Assembly (NCBI GenBank): GCA_964440115.1
Contig: CAYTPV010000001.1
Span: 1-64,000, forward strand
Direction: 5' to 3'
DNA from: JAEWWD01 sp964440115
GTDB lineage: Bacteria; Bacillota; Clostridia; Christensenellales; CAG-138
Length of the DNA stretch: 64,000 nt
Shown here: piece after piece, positions 26,256 to 34,646 of the stretch
Layout of the letters: every line of letters starts with the position of its first letter
Numbering within the stretch: the stretch's first letter is position 1
Made by a program: the position numbers and the translations under genes
Notes under the pieces: model-generated
Seen by the model: the letters and a program-made list of their open reading frames with translations, nothing else
Told to the model about the DNA's origin: nothing
Database searches by the model: none

Positions 26256-27139
26256 ACGCCCGCCTCCGTCAGCCAGTCTTCCAAAATATCGCCTAATCTA
26301 GGGAGGCTCCCGTTTTCACGCGGCACAACCGTAATCGGCATCCCATCCTCACGCAATATCGTCCCGCCATCATCAACGCCAAGCTTCGCTGTCATAACGC
26401 TGACCTTAGCGCCCGGTATCTCCCCGCCAAGCACATAAAGATGCACCCCTGACGCCAGTACGCGCATTGCACACTCTTCCCCTTGGCCAATGAGCAGCGC
26501 CGCGTCAACACCCCGCGCTTGCAGCAGCGCATTAAGCGCAAAGGCTTCATCCGCCTTTGCTTCCCCATCGGCGAAAGATGCGCTCGCGCCGCCCGCTTCT
26601 TCCAAAGCAGTTTCATACGCACCCAGCAGGTTCAGCGTTTGTGTCTGCTGAATCCAATCGAACTTGTTGGGCAGTTCGCTCGCAGCACGAAACGCATGCA
26701 GTTCCTCAAACAGCGCTACTGATATGCAATCCGTACTTGGTAAAAATACCGCCCCGCCTGCGGATACGATTTCACTGTACAGCGCTTCATACTCCGCCGT
26801 TTGAGCCGTTTGCCGCCCGTGCTGCAGAATGCGCAGATTTCGCCATGCATCTGGGTTAAGCAGTCTGTCATCGCGCAGCACGCGGCATGTTTGGGGCAAT
26901 TGAAGATCCGGTTCGCCGCCCGCCGCCAGAATAAGGCTGTGCCGTATAATCGATCCGCGCGTCAGGGTAGGGAGCAGCGTGCGCTCCACTGTGCCGTATG
27001 CGCCAAGCGCGCGCATGAGGCGAAATGCGGCGTGCTGGTTTTCCAGAGAAATTCCGCCAAGCCCGAAGATGGCAATCGCGTGCGCGCTATTAAGCGCCTG
27101 TTTCATATTCTTCAGACCGCTTGTCCAATTTTCGCTCAT
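26243..27139 (-). CDS. fhcB: Formylmethanofuran dehydrogenase subunit B-like, non-redox
   Basis: A 298-aa molybdopterin-oxidoreductase-fold protein placed as FhcB by its operon position. Recognisable segments are a Rossmann-like IAIFGLGGISLENQ and a C-terminal SVMTAKLGVDDGGTILREDGMPI typical of Fmd/FhcB. It lacks the N-terminal [4Fe-4S] cysteines and the Cys/Sec ligand of archaeal FwdB/FmdB, and at under 300 aa is short. Bacterial FhcB proteins of methylotrophs have likewise lost metal-cofactor function and the complex only hydrolyses. Overlaps fhcD (ATGA) and fhcA. Confidence 0.82.
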   Translation of the reverse strand: MSENWTSGLKNMKQALNSAHAIAIFGLGGISLENQHAAFRLMRALGAYGTVERTLLPTLTRGSIIRHSLILAAGGEPDLQLPQTCRVLRDDRLLNPDAWRNLRILQHGRQTAQTAEYEALYSEIVSAGGAVFLPSTDCISVALFEELHAFRAASELPNKFDWIQQTQTLNLLGAYETALEEAGGASASFADGEAKADEAFALNALLQARGVDAALLIGQGEECAMRVLASGVHLYVLGGEIPGAKVSVMTAKLGVDDGGTILREDGMPITVVPRENGSLPRLGDILEDWLTEAGVCKR

Positions 27140-28026
27140 AGCGCCGCCTCATCAAGTATTTCGTAAAGCGGATATTTCACCTTTCCGAGATTTCCTCCAT
27201 AATTACCGGCGGAAATCAAAATGACACCCGGCAGGGCGGCAGCAAGCATACCGGCAGCCATCGCCCTGCGAATGTCCTCTTCCCTCGCTCCGCACAAAAC
27301 AAGCTCGTATACGCAGTTCGCGCCTTCAGGTATGAGCGTATCTTCTTCGCTTTTGAGCGTCGGGCAGCAGCGATGATATGTGGATGCATGGAGTTTTTTA
27401 TATTTGGAACCGACTTTACTGCCGCTGCGGACAATGCCGCCCGGAAACGGCAGTATGACACCGCCGCTGCTGCGCATTGCGGTAACAGCCGCCTGCGCCG
27501 CGCGAAGGGTGAGTGCGTGATCCTCGCCGAAGAGTATGAGATTGCTGTCCGATCCCTGCTCAAATGAGCCGAACCGTTCCTCGCAAAGAAATTCTCCGTC
27601 CATCACCGGAATACGCCAGAAGCGCTTGCCGAATATCTGCTTGCTCGTTTGAAATCCGTCGCCGAAATACCTTAGGCTTTTACCGACATCGATCGGCTCA
27701 CCGCCCTCCCAGCCGTTGTAACAGGCTGTTGTCGGGCAGGTCATCACACACTGTCCGACCCGTGTGAGCGTTTGCTCCGCAACGAGCTGGTGGTTCATAC
27801 CCATCAGTATAATGGAAACGCCGGGGCGGCCATCAGGCCCGGACTCAAACGCACTCTCGATATCCGCTTCGCACCCGCAGGCAATAATGCTCGTTGCAAA
27901 TCCCGTGGCCTTTCGCCCCGCCTCCAGAGCCCAGTCCATGGTATCCGCCGTAATCAAAAAACGTGTGCCGGACATGTGGAAACCTTCCGCGTAAGTATCG
28001 TCAACAGGAACGCCGTTTAGTAGCAT
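27136..28026 (-). CDS. fhcD: Formylmethanofuran:tetrahydromethanopterin formyltransferase
   Basis: A 296-aa Ftr/FhcD protein. It opens with MLLNGVPVDDTYAEGF, the near-invariant Ftr start, and continues with ITA, GFATSIIACGCEA, DGRPGVSIILMGM, QCVMTCPTTACYNG, LRYFGDGFQ and SKVGSKYKKLHASTYHRCCPTL. It moves the formyl group between 5-formyl-H4MPT and methanofuran, linking Mch to FhcA. The start is ATG 28026 with CGGAGGTGG upstream; a longer in-frame reading to 28173 runs over the promoter. It is the first gene of the operon. Conservation along the whole length makes this the surest marker of the H4MPT/MFR pathway here. Confidence 0.94.
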   Translation of the reverse strand: MLLNGVPVDDTYAEGFHMSGTRFLITADTMDWALEAGRKATGFATSIIACGCEADIESAFESGPDGRPGVSIILMGMNHQLVAEQTLTRVGQCVMTCPTTACYNGWEGGEPIDVGKSLRYFGDGFQTSKQIFGKRFWRIPVMDGEFLCEERFGSFEQGSDSNLILFGEDHALTLRAAQAAVTAMRSSGGVILPFPGGIVRSGSKVGSKYKKLHASTYHRCCPTLKSEEDTLIPEGANCVYELVLCGAREEDIRRAMAAGMLAAALPGVILISAGNYGGNLGKVKYPLYEILDEAAL

Positions 28027-28053
28027 AATTCCACCTCCGATGCTCTGTTTTTG

Positions 28054-28082
28054 ATGATATTCGCGTAAAATTCGCTTGTCAA
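28054..28082 (-). promoter_or_regulatory. Promoter of the fhc operon
   Basis: On the minus strand TTGACA (28082-28077) and TATCAT (28059-28054) are 17 bases apart, a near-consensus sigma-A promoter 28 bases before the fhcD start. The operator-like GCAATAATGTGC lies further upstream at 28133-28122. Confidence 0.75.
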
Positions 28083-28121
28083 TTGCCGGAAGGTTCCTGC
28101 GCATGCTTGCAACTAATACAT

Positions 28122-28133
28122 GCACATTATTGC
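28122..28133 (-). promoter_or_regulatory. Operator-like site in the fhc-sorC divergent region
   Basis: Read on the minus strand GCAATAATGTGC agrees with GCACAAATGTGC at 10 of 12 positions. Its centre is 45 bases upstream of the fhc -35 box and 23 bases upstream of the sorC -35 box on the other strand, so one bound protein could affect both. Confidence 0.45.
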
Positions 28134-28150
28134 ATCCACGCCATGTTGTG

Positions 28151-28180
28151 TTGACACCCCTTTGGCGCTGCAAATATAAT
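28151..28180 (+). promoter_or_regulatory. Promoter of the SorC-family regulator operon
   Basis: TTGACA (28151-28156) and TATAAT (28175-28180) are separated by 18 bases. A small AT palindrome (AATAAT-CCTAT-ATTATT) covers the start-site region and could be an autoregulatory site. The leader to ATG 28274 is roughly 85 bases. Confidence 0.7.
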
Positions 28181-28273
28181 AATCCTATATTATTTTGCAG
28201 AAATCGATTGTCGTGGCAATACTTTACACACCAACCATTGGCAGATCAAAATAACAGGCGTAATGGAGCAATT

Positions 28274-29251
28274 ATGACCAGAAAACCAGAGTTGACGCTG
28301 CTCTATAGTATTGCACGCAGCTACTATATCGACAAACTCTCTCAAAGTCAGATTGCGGAAATGGAGAACATCTCCCGTTCCCAGATTTCGCGTCTGCTTG
28401 ACCGTGCGGAGAAGTTCGGCATCGTCCACGTCAGCGTTTCCCTTCCGGATGATCCGGACCTGAGCGAAATGGCAGAGTCCGTCACCAAGCTGCTGGGCCT
28501 CAGAGAGGTTATTGTTGCTCCGGTCAACGGCCCCGCGGATGACCCCGCAACCATAGCGGAAGCGATATCAGTTGCCGCGGCACAGTATCTGCCCCGCGCA
28601 CTCAAGGGCAGCAAAATCGTCGGACTCGGCTGGGGCAAGACCATGTACAACATGTCACTTCGTCTTTCTTACCGGAATTTGGGCGACGACCGTATGTATG
28701 TGCCACTGGTCGGTATGTCCGGCACATCCAATCCATACCTGCAGATCAATACCATTGTGGACCGCGTTGCGGAACGGCACAGGGCTCGCAGCTATTTTGT
28801 AAGCGTACCGGCGTTCCGGGAACTATCCACGCCGTATAGTGATATTGAAGAACAGCGCATGGCAACGCTGGAGCAATATTGGTCGCATCTGGATACGGCG
28901 ATCATCGGCTTGGGCGGACCGCCCCACAGCGGCGGTCTGTTTTTAGATGAAATCAATGACAGCTACTCCGCGGAAATTGCCTCCTCCGGCGCGGTGGGAG
29001 ATATCCTATCTTACTTCTTCCGTTCGGATGGCAGCGTCTACCGCATGGATCGCGCCTATCGGCAGTTTGCGTTTGATATGTGCCGTCCGCACCGCATCCG
29101 CAAGGTAATTTGCCTGGCGGGAGGCATCGACAAGATGGATGGCATACTGACTGCCGCAAGGCTCGGGTATTTCAACATCCTCATAACGGACAGCACCACA
29201 GCCAAAGCATTTTACGATAAATTCCGGAACGGAGGCGTGGAAAAGGCATGA
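28274..29251 (+). CDS. SorC/DeoR-type transcriptional regulator with sugar-binding domain
   Basis: A 325-aa regulator. The N-terminal helix-turn-helix is YYIDKLSQSQIAEMENISRS followed by QISRLLDRA; the C-terminal SorC effector domain runs from about residue 65, with VGLGWGKTMYNM and IIGLGGP. SorC proteins sense phosphorylated sugars or similar ligands. ATG 28274 has a GGAGC site; readings further upstream pass through the promoter. It is divergent from the fhc operon and overlaps the next gene by ATGA. It is the natural candidate to bind the repeated GCACAWATGTGC palindrome. Confidence 0.9.
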   Translation: MTRKPELTLLYSIARSYYIDKLSQSQIAEMENISRSQISRLLDRAEKFGIVHVSVSLPDDPDLSEMAESVTKLLGLREVIVAPVNGPADDPATIAEAISVAAAQYLPRALKGSKIVGLGWGKTMYNMSLRLSYRNLGDDRMYVPLVGMSGTSNPYLQINTIVDRVAERHRARSYFVSVPAFRELSTPYSDIEEQRMATLEQYWSHLDTAIIGLGGPPHSGGLFLDEINDSYSAEIASSGAVGDILSYFFRSDGSVYRMDRAYRQFAFDMCRPHRIRKVICLAGGIDKMDGILTAARLGYFNILITDSTTAKAFYDKFRNGGVEKA

Positions 29252-30216
29252 AAGCCCTGATGTATCTTGGGGATAAGAGTCTTGCGGTTCAAACGGTTCC
29301 CGATCCCGAAGGTGAATTTGTCGTTCGCGTTTACGGCTGCGATATCTGCGGCACAGACTTGAAAACCTGGCTGCACGGGCATCCAAACTTCACCCCACCC
29401 TGCATACTCGGACATGAGTTCATAGGCACCGTTGAGCGCGCGCCGATCGAAAGTGGCTATTTGCCGGGGGACGCGGTTGTCGTCGCACCTTACGGCGAAT
29501 GCGGCAAGTGCAAGGACTGTCATAGAGGCGCGGGCGAGCTCTGCCCGAATAAACTGCGTGTTTCATCCGGCGCTTTCTGCGAATATGTCAGCGTTCCTCT
29601 TGACTTCGTGGCGGACGGCGTTATTAAACTGGATTCGCTGGATGAAGCGTACTCACTGGTTGAGCCGCTCGCCTGTATATTAACTGCACTCGATAAAATG
29701 CATGTGACACATGAAAGCAATGTTCTGATCGCAGGCGGCGGGCCGATGGGCATGCTGTTTGCGCTTATGCTTAAAGCAAACGGCGTTGCGACGACGATCA
29801 GCGAGCCCGCCGAAGCGCGGCGCACCCAGGTATCCGTACTTGGCGTTCGTGCGATATCGCCCGAAGAAGTCGACGCTTCGGTATATGATAACATCATCGT
29901 CGCGGTCAACCTCCCCTCACTTGTTGAGGAGTTTGTGAAAACCATTGCGGGCAACTCTACTGTCCATGTATTCGCCGGCATGCCATCCGGCACCAATCTT
30001 GTGCTGGACGCGCACGCAATCCATTACCGCGGCGTAACGGTAACCGGCAGTTCGGGTTATAATCTTGATGCATTTCACCGCGCATATGATATTATTAAAG
30101 CAGATCCGGCACACTTTCGTCAGGTGATTACCCACCGCTTCGGCATTGACGCGGCAACGACGGCATTCGAGACTCTTGCCGCCGGTCAGGCGTTCAAGGT
30201 ATTCGTACAGCCATGA
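29248..30216 (+). CDS. Zinc-dependent medium-chain alcohol/polyol dehydrogenase
   Basis: A 322-aa MDR enzyme. It has the catalytic zinc Cys in CDICGTD, GHEFIG, the structural zinc lobe C-x2-C-x2-C-x7-C (CGKCKDCHRGAGELC), EPLACI, and the nucleotide-binding AGGGPMG. It is about 20 residues shorter than typical sorbitol/threonine dehydrogenases. Overlaps the regulator stop and the AcoX-like start, so three genes form one unit. The substrate is unknown; threonine-, sorbitol- and butanediol-type dehydrogenases all fit. Confidence 0.9.
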   Translation: MKALMYLGDKSLAVQTVPDPEGEFVVRVYGCDICGTDLKTWLHGHPNFTPPCILGHEFIGTVERAPIESGYLPGDAVVVAPYGECGKCKDCHRGAGELCPNKLRVSSGAFCEYVSVPLDFVADGVIKLDSLDEAYSLVEPLACILTALDKMHVTHESNVLIAGGGPMGMLFALMLKANGVATTISEPAEARRTQVSVLGVRAISPEEVDASVYDNIIVAVNLPSLVEEFVKTIAGNSTVHVFAGMPSGTNLVLDAHAIHYRGVTVTGSSGYNLDAFHRAYDIIKADPAHFRQVITHRFGIDAATTAFETLAAGQAFKVFVQP

Positions 30217-31172
30217 GGGCGGCGGCGCTATTAAACACTTCCGCAGGCGGTGCGGGAAGTATATCGGATGTAATCCGCGCAATCGACGCGTTTCTTGTGG
30301 GATGCGACGTGATCACTGCAACCGGCTTCGGCTGCGGGTTGATTTGCGGCGAGCAGACAGACTGTTCCGGCGGGACAGAATACATTGGCCGTCTCAACGC
30401 GGCAGTAGATGCCGTATCCAGTAAAAACCCGGATTTTTATGTCGTGGCCGGCGGAGACGGCTTTGCCGCATATGTTGCAGCACGGCTGCTCAAAACAGGG
30501 CACAGCAATCCCCGGCTCGTTGGCGTTGCAATGGGCACGGCGAATGTTGGCCCCATTATTTCCTTTTCCGCCGAATCCCTCCTTGCTGCTACACCGCAAG
30601 ATATTGCTTACGAAGCCTGCGGCGCGGTTGAAGCCTTTGACGCGGACGCATCTGTGGCATACGGTTTCAATGATATCGTTCTGGGCAACACCATACTGGG
30701 CACCATCGACGGAGCCGTACGAACCCTTTCGGCACGCGCAATGGTGCTGACAGGTCAAAAAGTGCCCGAGCTGCCTATAGAGAATATCGCAGAGAATTTG
30801 ATTATTCGTAAAAACGGCATACCCTTTATTTCCCCTCTGAAGAACACCGCACAAATCGTCGCTTCAACGCTGGAGCGGGAGAATCATTACGGCCGGGCGG
30901 TTACCGGCATGCTGTGCTACAGCGGCTTTGAGCAGGCGCACAGCGCTTTGCTGCTGAGTGAACGACCGCTTGTTGTCGTCGATTATGATCCGCGCGGATT
31001 TGAATCCCCCGCGCTTTTTGCGCATGTGCTGTTTGGTGCAGAGGACGAAATCAGTATGGAAGGGTTGCTCCCGCCGGCGCTTATCATAGCGGATGGGAAT
31101 CCGTATCTTCGCAGTAGCAGAACTGTTTCGCTGCGCTACTGTCCGAACATCATCCAGATAGCTCGCAAGTAA
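30213..31172 (+). CDS. AcoX/NAD-kinase-fold protein
   Basis: A 319-aa protein with the kinase glycine motif GGDG (VVAGGDGFAAYVA) and a VAMGTANVG segment. Its overall layout is that of AcoX, an ATP-NAD-kinase-like protein found with acetoin dehydrogenase genes but of unproven function. Here it is 23 kb from the E1/E2 genes but probably shares their regulator. It overlaps the dehydrogenase stop by ATGA. Lipid-kinase-like alternatives are less likely because the C-terminal beta domain lacks their pattern. Confidence 0.7.
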   Translation: MRAAALLNTSAGGAGSISDVIRAIDAFLVGCDVITATGFGCGLICGEQTDCSGGTEYIGRLNAAVDAVSSKNPDFYVVAGGDGFAAYVAARLLKTGHSNPRLVGVAMGTANVGPIISFSAESLLAATPQDIAYEACGAVEAFDADASVAYGFNDIVLGNTILGTIDGAVRTLSARAMVLTGQKVPELPIENIAENLIIRKNGIPFISPLKNTAQIVASTLERENHYGRAVTGMLCYSGFEQAHSALLLSERPLVVVDYDPRGFESPALFAHVLFGAEDEISMEGLLPPALIIADGNPYLRSSRTVSLRYCPNIIQIARK

Positions 31173-31257
31173 CGACCACTTTTCATACCGTTCGAAGGTT
31201 ATCGCGCTCGTCCGATATCGTCTGCGCAGATCAGGCAGGAAGAGGGGTATCCACGAT

Positions 31258-32229
31258 ATGGCATCTAACACCGCCGCAACCGGGCAAAAGCGGCAGCATA
31301 AGATCCACCCTGTAAAAAAAATCCGCGTATTCGGGGAAGTCTATTATCTCTCAGAAATAGGTATCGGAACCGCACTGCTTCTTCCCAGCATTGCGTTTCT
31401 TTTGTTTGTTTTCATTGTCCCTGTTATTCAGGTTATTCAGCTCAGCTTTACAAACTACAACACCATCACGGGCGCCATGAGAGGCGTAGGATTTTCTAAC
31501 TATGCATACCTTCTCACAGGCAGCACAAGTGAGAACTTCTATTCTGCACTCGGGCATACGGTTATATACGCCGCGGTTCGTCTTTCGTTTGATATCTCCA
31601 TTGCGCTGCTCATCGCGGTAGCGTTGGATTCCAATGTCCCTTTTAAGAAATTCCTCAGATCATCGTACTTTGCACCGGTGGTCGTTCCTGTCGTTGCTTC
31701 CAGCCTGATCTGGATCTGGTTCTTCGATGTAAATATCGGCCCATTCAACCAAATCCTTTCCTGGCTTGGACTTCCGACCAGCAAATGGCTGCTCAGCGAA
31801 AAAACATCTCTGCTCTCCATATTGCTATTTTCTATCTGGAAAGGTCTTGGATACAATGTTGTGCTGTTTTTGGCGGGGCTTCAAAATATCTCAGATTCTT
31901 ACCTCGAAGCAGGACGCATAGACGGCGCAACGAACTGGCAATTGTTCTGGAAGATCAAGCTGCCGCTGCTGCGTCCCATATTATCCTTTGTGTTCATGAT
32001 GGACTTTATCGAGGCGTTCAAGGTATTTACGGAGGTCAACGTCATGACGCCGGATGGCGGACCTATGCGCTCGACCATGTTGCTTGTCAACTATATATAT
32101 GAACTTGCGTTTGCCAATGGGCGCATGGGACGCGCCTCCGCATGCGCGCTGATACTGTTTGTGATCATATTCGTGTTCACTATGATCCAGCAAAAAGTCG
32201 GCGCGCGTAAAACCGTTGAATACGATTAA
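31258..32229 (+). CDS. ABC sugar transporter permease (MalF/UgpA type)
   Basis: A 323-aa membrane protein with six hydrophobic segments. The cytoplasmic EAA loop reads EAGRIDGATNWQLFWKIKLP, diagnostic of CUT1 carbohydrate and glycerol-3-phosphate permeases. GGAAGAGGGG precedes the ATG. Partner permease follows after 12 bases, and the binding protein after that. Confidence 0.93.
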   Translation: MASNTAATGQKRQHKIHPVKKIRVFGEVYYLSEIGIGTALLLPSIAFLLFVFIVPVIQVIQLSFTNYNTITGAMRGVGFSNYAYLLTGSTSENFYSALGHTVIYAAVRLSFDISIALLIAVALDSNVPFKKFLRSSYFAPVVVPVVASSLIWIWFFDVNIGPFNQILSWLGLPTSKWLLSEKTSLLSILLFSIWKGLGYNVVLFLAGLQNISDSYLEAGRIDGATNWQLFWKIKLPLLRPILSFVFMMDFIEAFKVFTEVNVMTPDGGPMRSTMLLVNYIYELAFANGRMGRASACALILFVIIFVFTMIQQKVGARKTVEYD

Positions 32230-32241
32230 GGGGGGCGAACC

Positions 32242-33078
32242 ATGCTGCCAAGACAAAAGAAACTGATCCGCCGCAACTGGATATTGTTTGCCGTACTCTT
32301 TATCGGCGCGCTGACCATGTTGTTTCCATTCGTCTGGATGACGCTCTCGGCGTTTAAAACAAAGGCGGATGTATACAGCTTCCCGCCCAGATGGATACCC
32401 TCCGCCTGGACGCCGCAAAACTTTACGGACGTGTTCAACATGATACCGTTCCTGCGGTATTATGCGAACAGCATCCTAACTTCCGTTTTACAGACGGTTC
32501 TGATCATCGTTATCTCCATACTCGCGGCCTATGCGCTGACCAAAATGCGCTTCCCCGGCCAGCGAGTATTCTCGATGTTTCTATTAAGCAGCATGTTCGT
32601 GCCGGTTGTGGTGACAATGATTCCGCTCTATCTTGTCGTTTCCTCCATGGGGCTTAACGATACCTACGCGGGCATCGTTCTTCCACAGATTGAAACAGCG
32701 TTTACCACAATGCTGCTATCGAGTTTTTTTGCCGCCATACCCAAGGACCTCATCGACGCGGCAAAGCTCGATGGCTGCGGCCACCTGAGGATACTCAATA
32801 AAATTGTCATTCCCAACAGCAAGGGCGCAATTTCCACCGCCACTCTGTTCACCTTCCTCGTGGCTTGGAAGAGCTACACCTGGCCGCTCATTATTACCAC
32901 AAAAACAGAGTTTCGAACGCTGCCAATCGGGCTGAAATACCTAGTGACCGAATCCAGCAGCGAGTATCAGATGATGATGGCCGCTTCGCTCATGGCGATA
33001 CTGCCCGTGCTGATCGTATTTATATTTGCGGAAAAGCAGCTTGTTCGGTCGATCACGCTGACCGGTATGAAAAGCTGA
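32242..33078 (+). CDS. ABC sugar transporter permease (MalG/UgpE type)
   Basis: A 278-aa membrane protein with six hydrophobic segments and the EAA loop DAAKLDGCGHLRILNKIVIP, where Cys replaces the usual Ala. Ends with the short MalG-type C terminus (VRSITLTGMKS). GGGGGG lies before ATG 32242. No ATPase gene is nearby; a shared MsmX/UgpC-type ATPase encoded elsewhere is expected. Confidence 0.93.
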   Translation: MLPRQKKLIRRNWILFAVLFIGALTMLFPFVWMTLSAFKTKADVYSFPPRWIPSAWTPQNFTDVFNMIPFLRYYANSILTSVLQTVLIIVISILAAYALTKMRFPGQRVFSMFLLSSMFVPVVVTMIPLYLVVSSMGLNDTYAGIVLPQIETAFTTMLLSSFFAAIPKDLIDAAKLDGCGHLRILNKIVIPNSKGAISTATLFTFLVAWKSYTWPLIITTKTEFRTLPIGLKYLVTESSSEYQMMMAASLMAILPVLIVFIFAEKQLVRSITLTGMKS

Positions 33079-33146
33079 CCATTGCTTACACTGCAATGCC
33101 GGCGCGGTATCCGGCAGTCAATACACCGATGAAGGAGGAGTACGTC

Positions 33147-34574
33147 ATGAAACGAGGGACCAAGGTTTTCGTCCTGCTTCTTACCATGCTGTTGCTCTTT
33201 GTAACCGTTAACGGTTGCCTGCCCTCTCCCGCCGCTGTAAACGGATCGCAATCCCGCGACAAGGAACCTGCTGTTTCCGCCTCAGATTCCGAAGGAGCTT
33301 CGGATTCTGAAGGAGTCTCAAATTCTCCCGCGCTTCCGGCGGACGCAGGGATCGACCTGACCGTTCCGATGGACAAATCCAAACGCGAAGCGACCTCGCT
33401 TGAGGTATGGTACGCCGTATCCGGTACAAGCGGTGAAAAGTTCGTGGAACAGGCAAAAGCGTTTGACGCGGGTAACGATCTTGTTTCGCTGAATTTATCC
33501 TACTCCGGCGGCTCAAACGATACCTCAACCAAGGTCAGCGCCGCACTGCTGACCGGAACGCAGCCGGATGTAGCGCTTATGTACGCCGGTCCTTCGTTCA
33601 CCGGCAGTCTCGGCAATTACGACATGGCGCAGCTTATTCAGCGGCCGGCTTTCAAATCTGACGATATTTACCCCGGCATCTGGGATTACTGCAAGTATTA
33701 CAACGGTAAAATCTGTGCGGTTCCCTACGGCATTTCCACGCCGGTGATGTATTATAACAAAGACATACTAAAAGCCGCCGGCGTAGATATGACGAAACCG
33801 CCCAAGACCTGGGCCGAGTTTCTCGACGTTTGCAAGCAGTGCATGCAGCGCGGAAACATCAACAAAATGGATGGCTTTACCGCATTTGACGTAACGGAAA
33901 TCGGCTGGCTGTTCAAGTCCATGTGCATGCAGAACGGCTGCCCCGTTGTCAATGTGAAAGACGGCGTGATTACGCCCGTATTCAACAGCCCCGAAGCGGT
34001 GGAGGTTGTGCAATACTGGAAATCCCTCGTAGATTCAGGTGTCATGGCGCCAAACGAACACACCGCCGCGGAAAACAAGTTCCTCTCCGGCAACCTTGCG
34101 TTTGTTGTCATGTCCAGCAACCGGATGTCGCGATGGACGGACGTCGATATCAACATCGGCGCGATCGAAATGCCCTGCTTTAAGAAACAGTCCGTCGCAC
34201 TCGGCGGCAATGTGCTCGTTATATTTACACAAGACCCTCAGAAGATAGAAGCCGCATGGGATTTCATTCAATATCTGCTCGCGCCTGAACAGAACCTCGA
34301 TTTCGCGCTGAACACCGGATATCTGCCGGTCCGTCAATCGGAACTCGAAACCGATGCCGCAAAGCAGGCGGTCTCCACGAACGAGATGTACGCCGTGGCG
34401 TTCAAGCAGCTTTCCTATGCCTGGGCGTACGTACATTTTGAGCAGATGGGTACCATGGATCTTATGATATCCGACGCGCTCAGTAAGGTTGAGAAGAATA
34501 CCCTTGCGCCGCAGGAGGCCCTTGACACCGCGGTAGACAAACTCAATCAGGAGATGGCGTCAGACGCGCAATAA
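33147..34574 (+). CDS. Extracellular solute-binding lipoprotein (family 1)
   Basis: A 475-aa lipoprotein. A signal peptide ends in the lipobox VNGC, then an acidic/Ser linker with repeats of SDSEG precedes the binding domain. Typical family-1 features are VMYYNKDILKAAGVD, KPPKTWAEFLDVCK, FLSGNLAFVVMSS and a C-terminal AWDFIQYLLAPEQN. GGAGGAG precedes ATG 33147. UgpB-like proteins carry glycerol phosphodiesters or oligosaccharides; the ligand here is unknown. Confidence 0.92.
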   Translation: MKRGTKVFVLLLTMLLLFVTVNGCLPSPAAVNGSQSRDKEPAVSASDSEGASDSEGVSNSPALPADAGIDLTVPMDKSKREATSLEVWYAVSGTSGEKFVEQAKAFDAGNDLVSLNLSYSGGSNDTSTKVSAALLTGTQPDVALMYAGPSFTGSLGNYDMAQLIQRPAFKSDDIYPGIWDYCKYYNGKICAVPYGISTPVMYYNKDILKAAGVDMTKPPKTWAEFLDVCKQCMQRGNINKMDGFTAFDVTEIGWLFKSMCMQNGCPVVNVKDGVITPVFNSPEAVEVVQYWKSLVDSGVMAPNEHTAAENKFLSGNLAFVVMSSNRMSRWTDVDINIGAIEMPCFKKQSVALGGNVLVIFTQDPQKIEAAWDFIQYLLAPEQNLDFALNTGYLPVRQSELETDAAKQAVSTNEMYAVAFKQLSYAWAYVHFEQMGTMDLMISDALSKVEKNTLAPQEALDTAVDKLNQEMASDAQ

Positions 34575-34591
34575 CTCCGAAACGATATTAG

Positions 34592-34634
34592 GGCGCGACG
34601 GAGTATACTCATTACTCCGCCGCGCCTTTTTTCA
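34592..34634 (+). terminator. Terminator after the binding-protein gene
   Basis: GGCGCGACGGAGTA pairs with TACTCCGCCGCGCC and is followed by TTTTTT. It separates the transporter genes from the isomerase gene, which starts 13 bases later, so read-through or a second promoter is needed downstream. Confidence 0.85.
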
Positions 34635-34646
34635 AAGGGGAACAGT

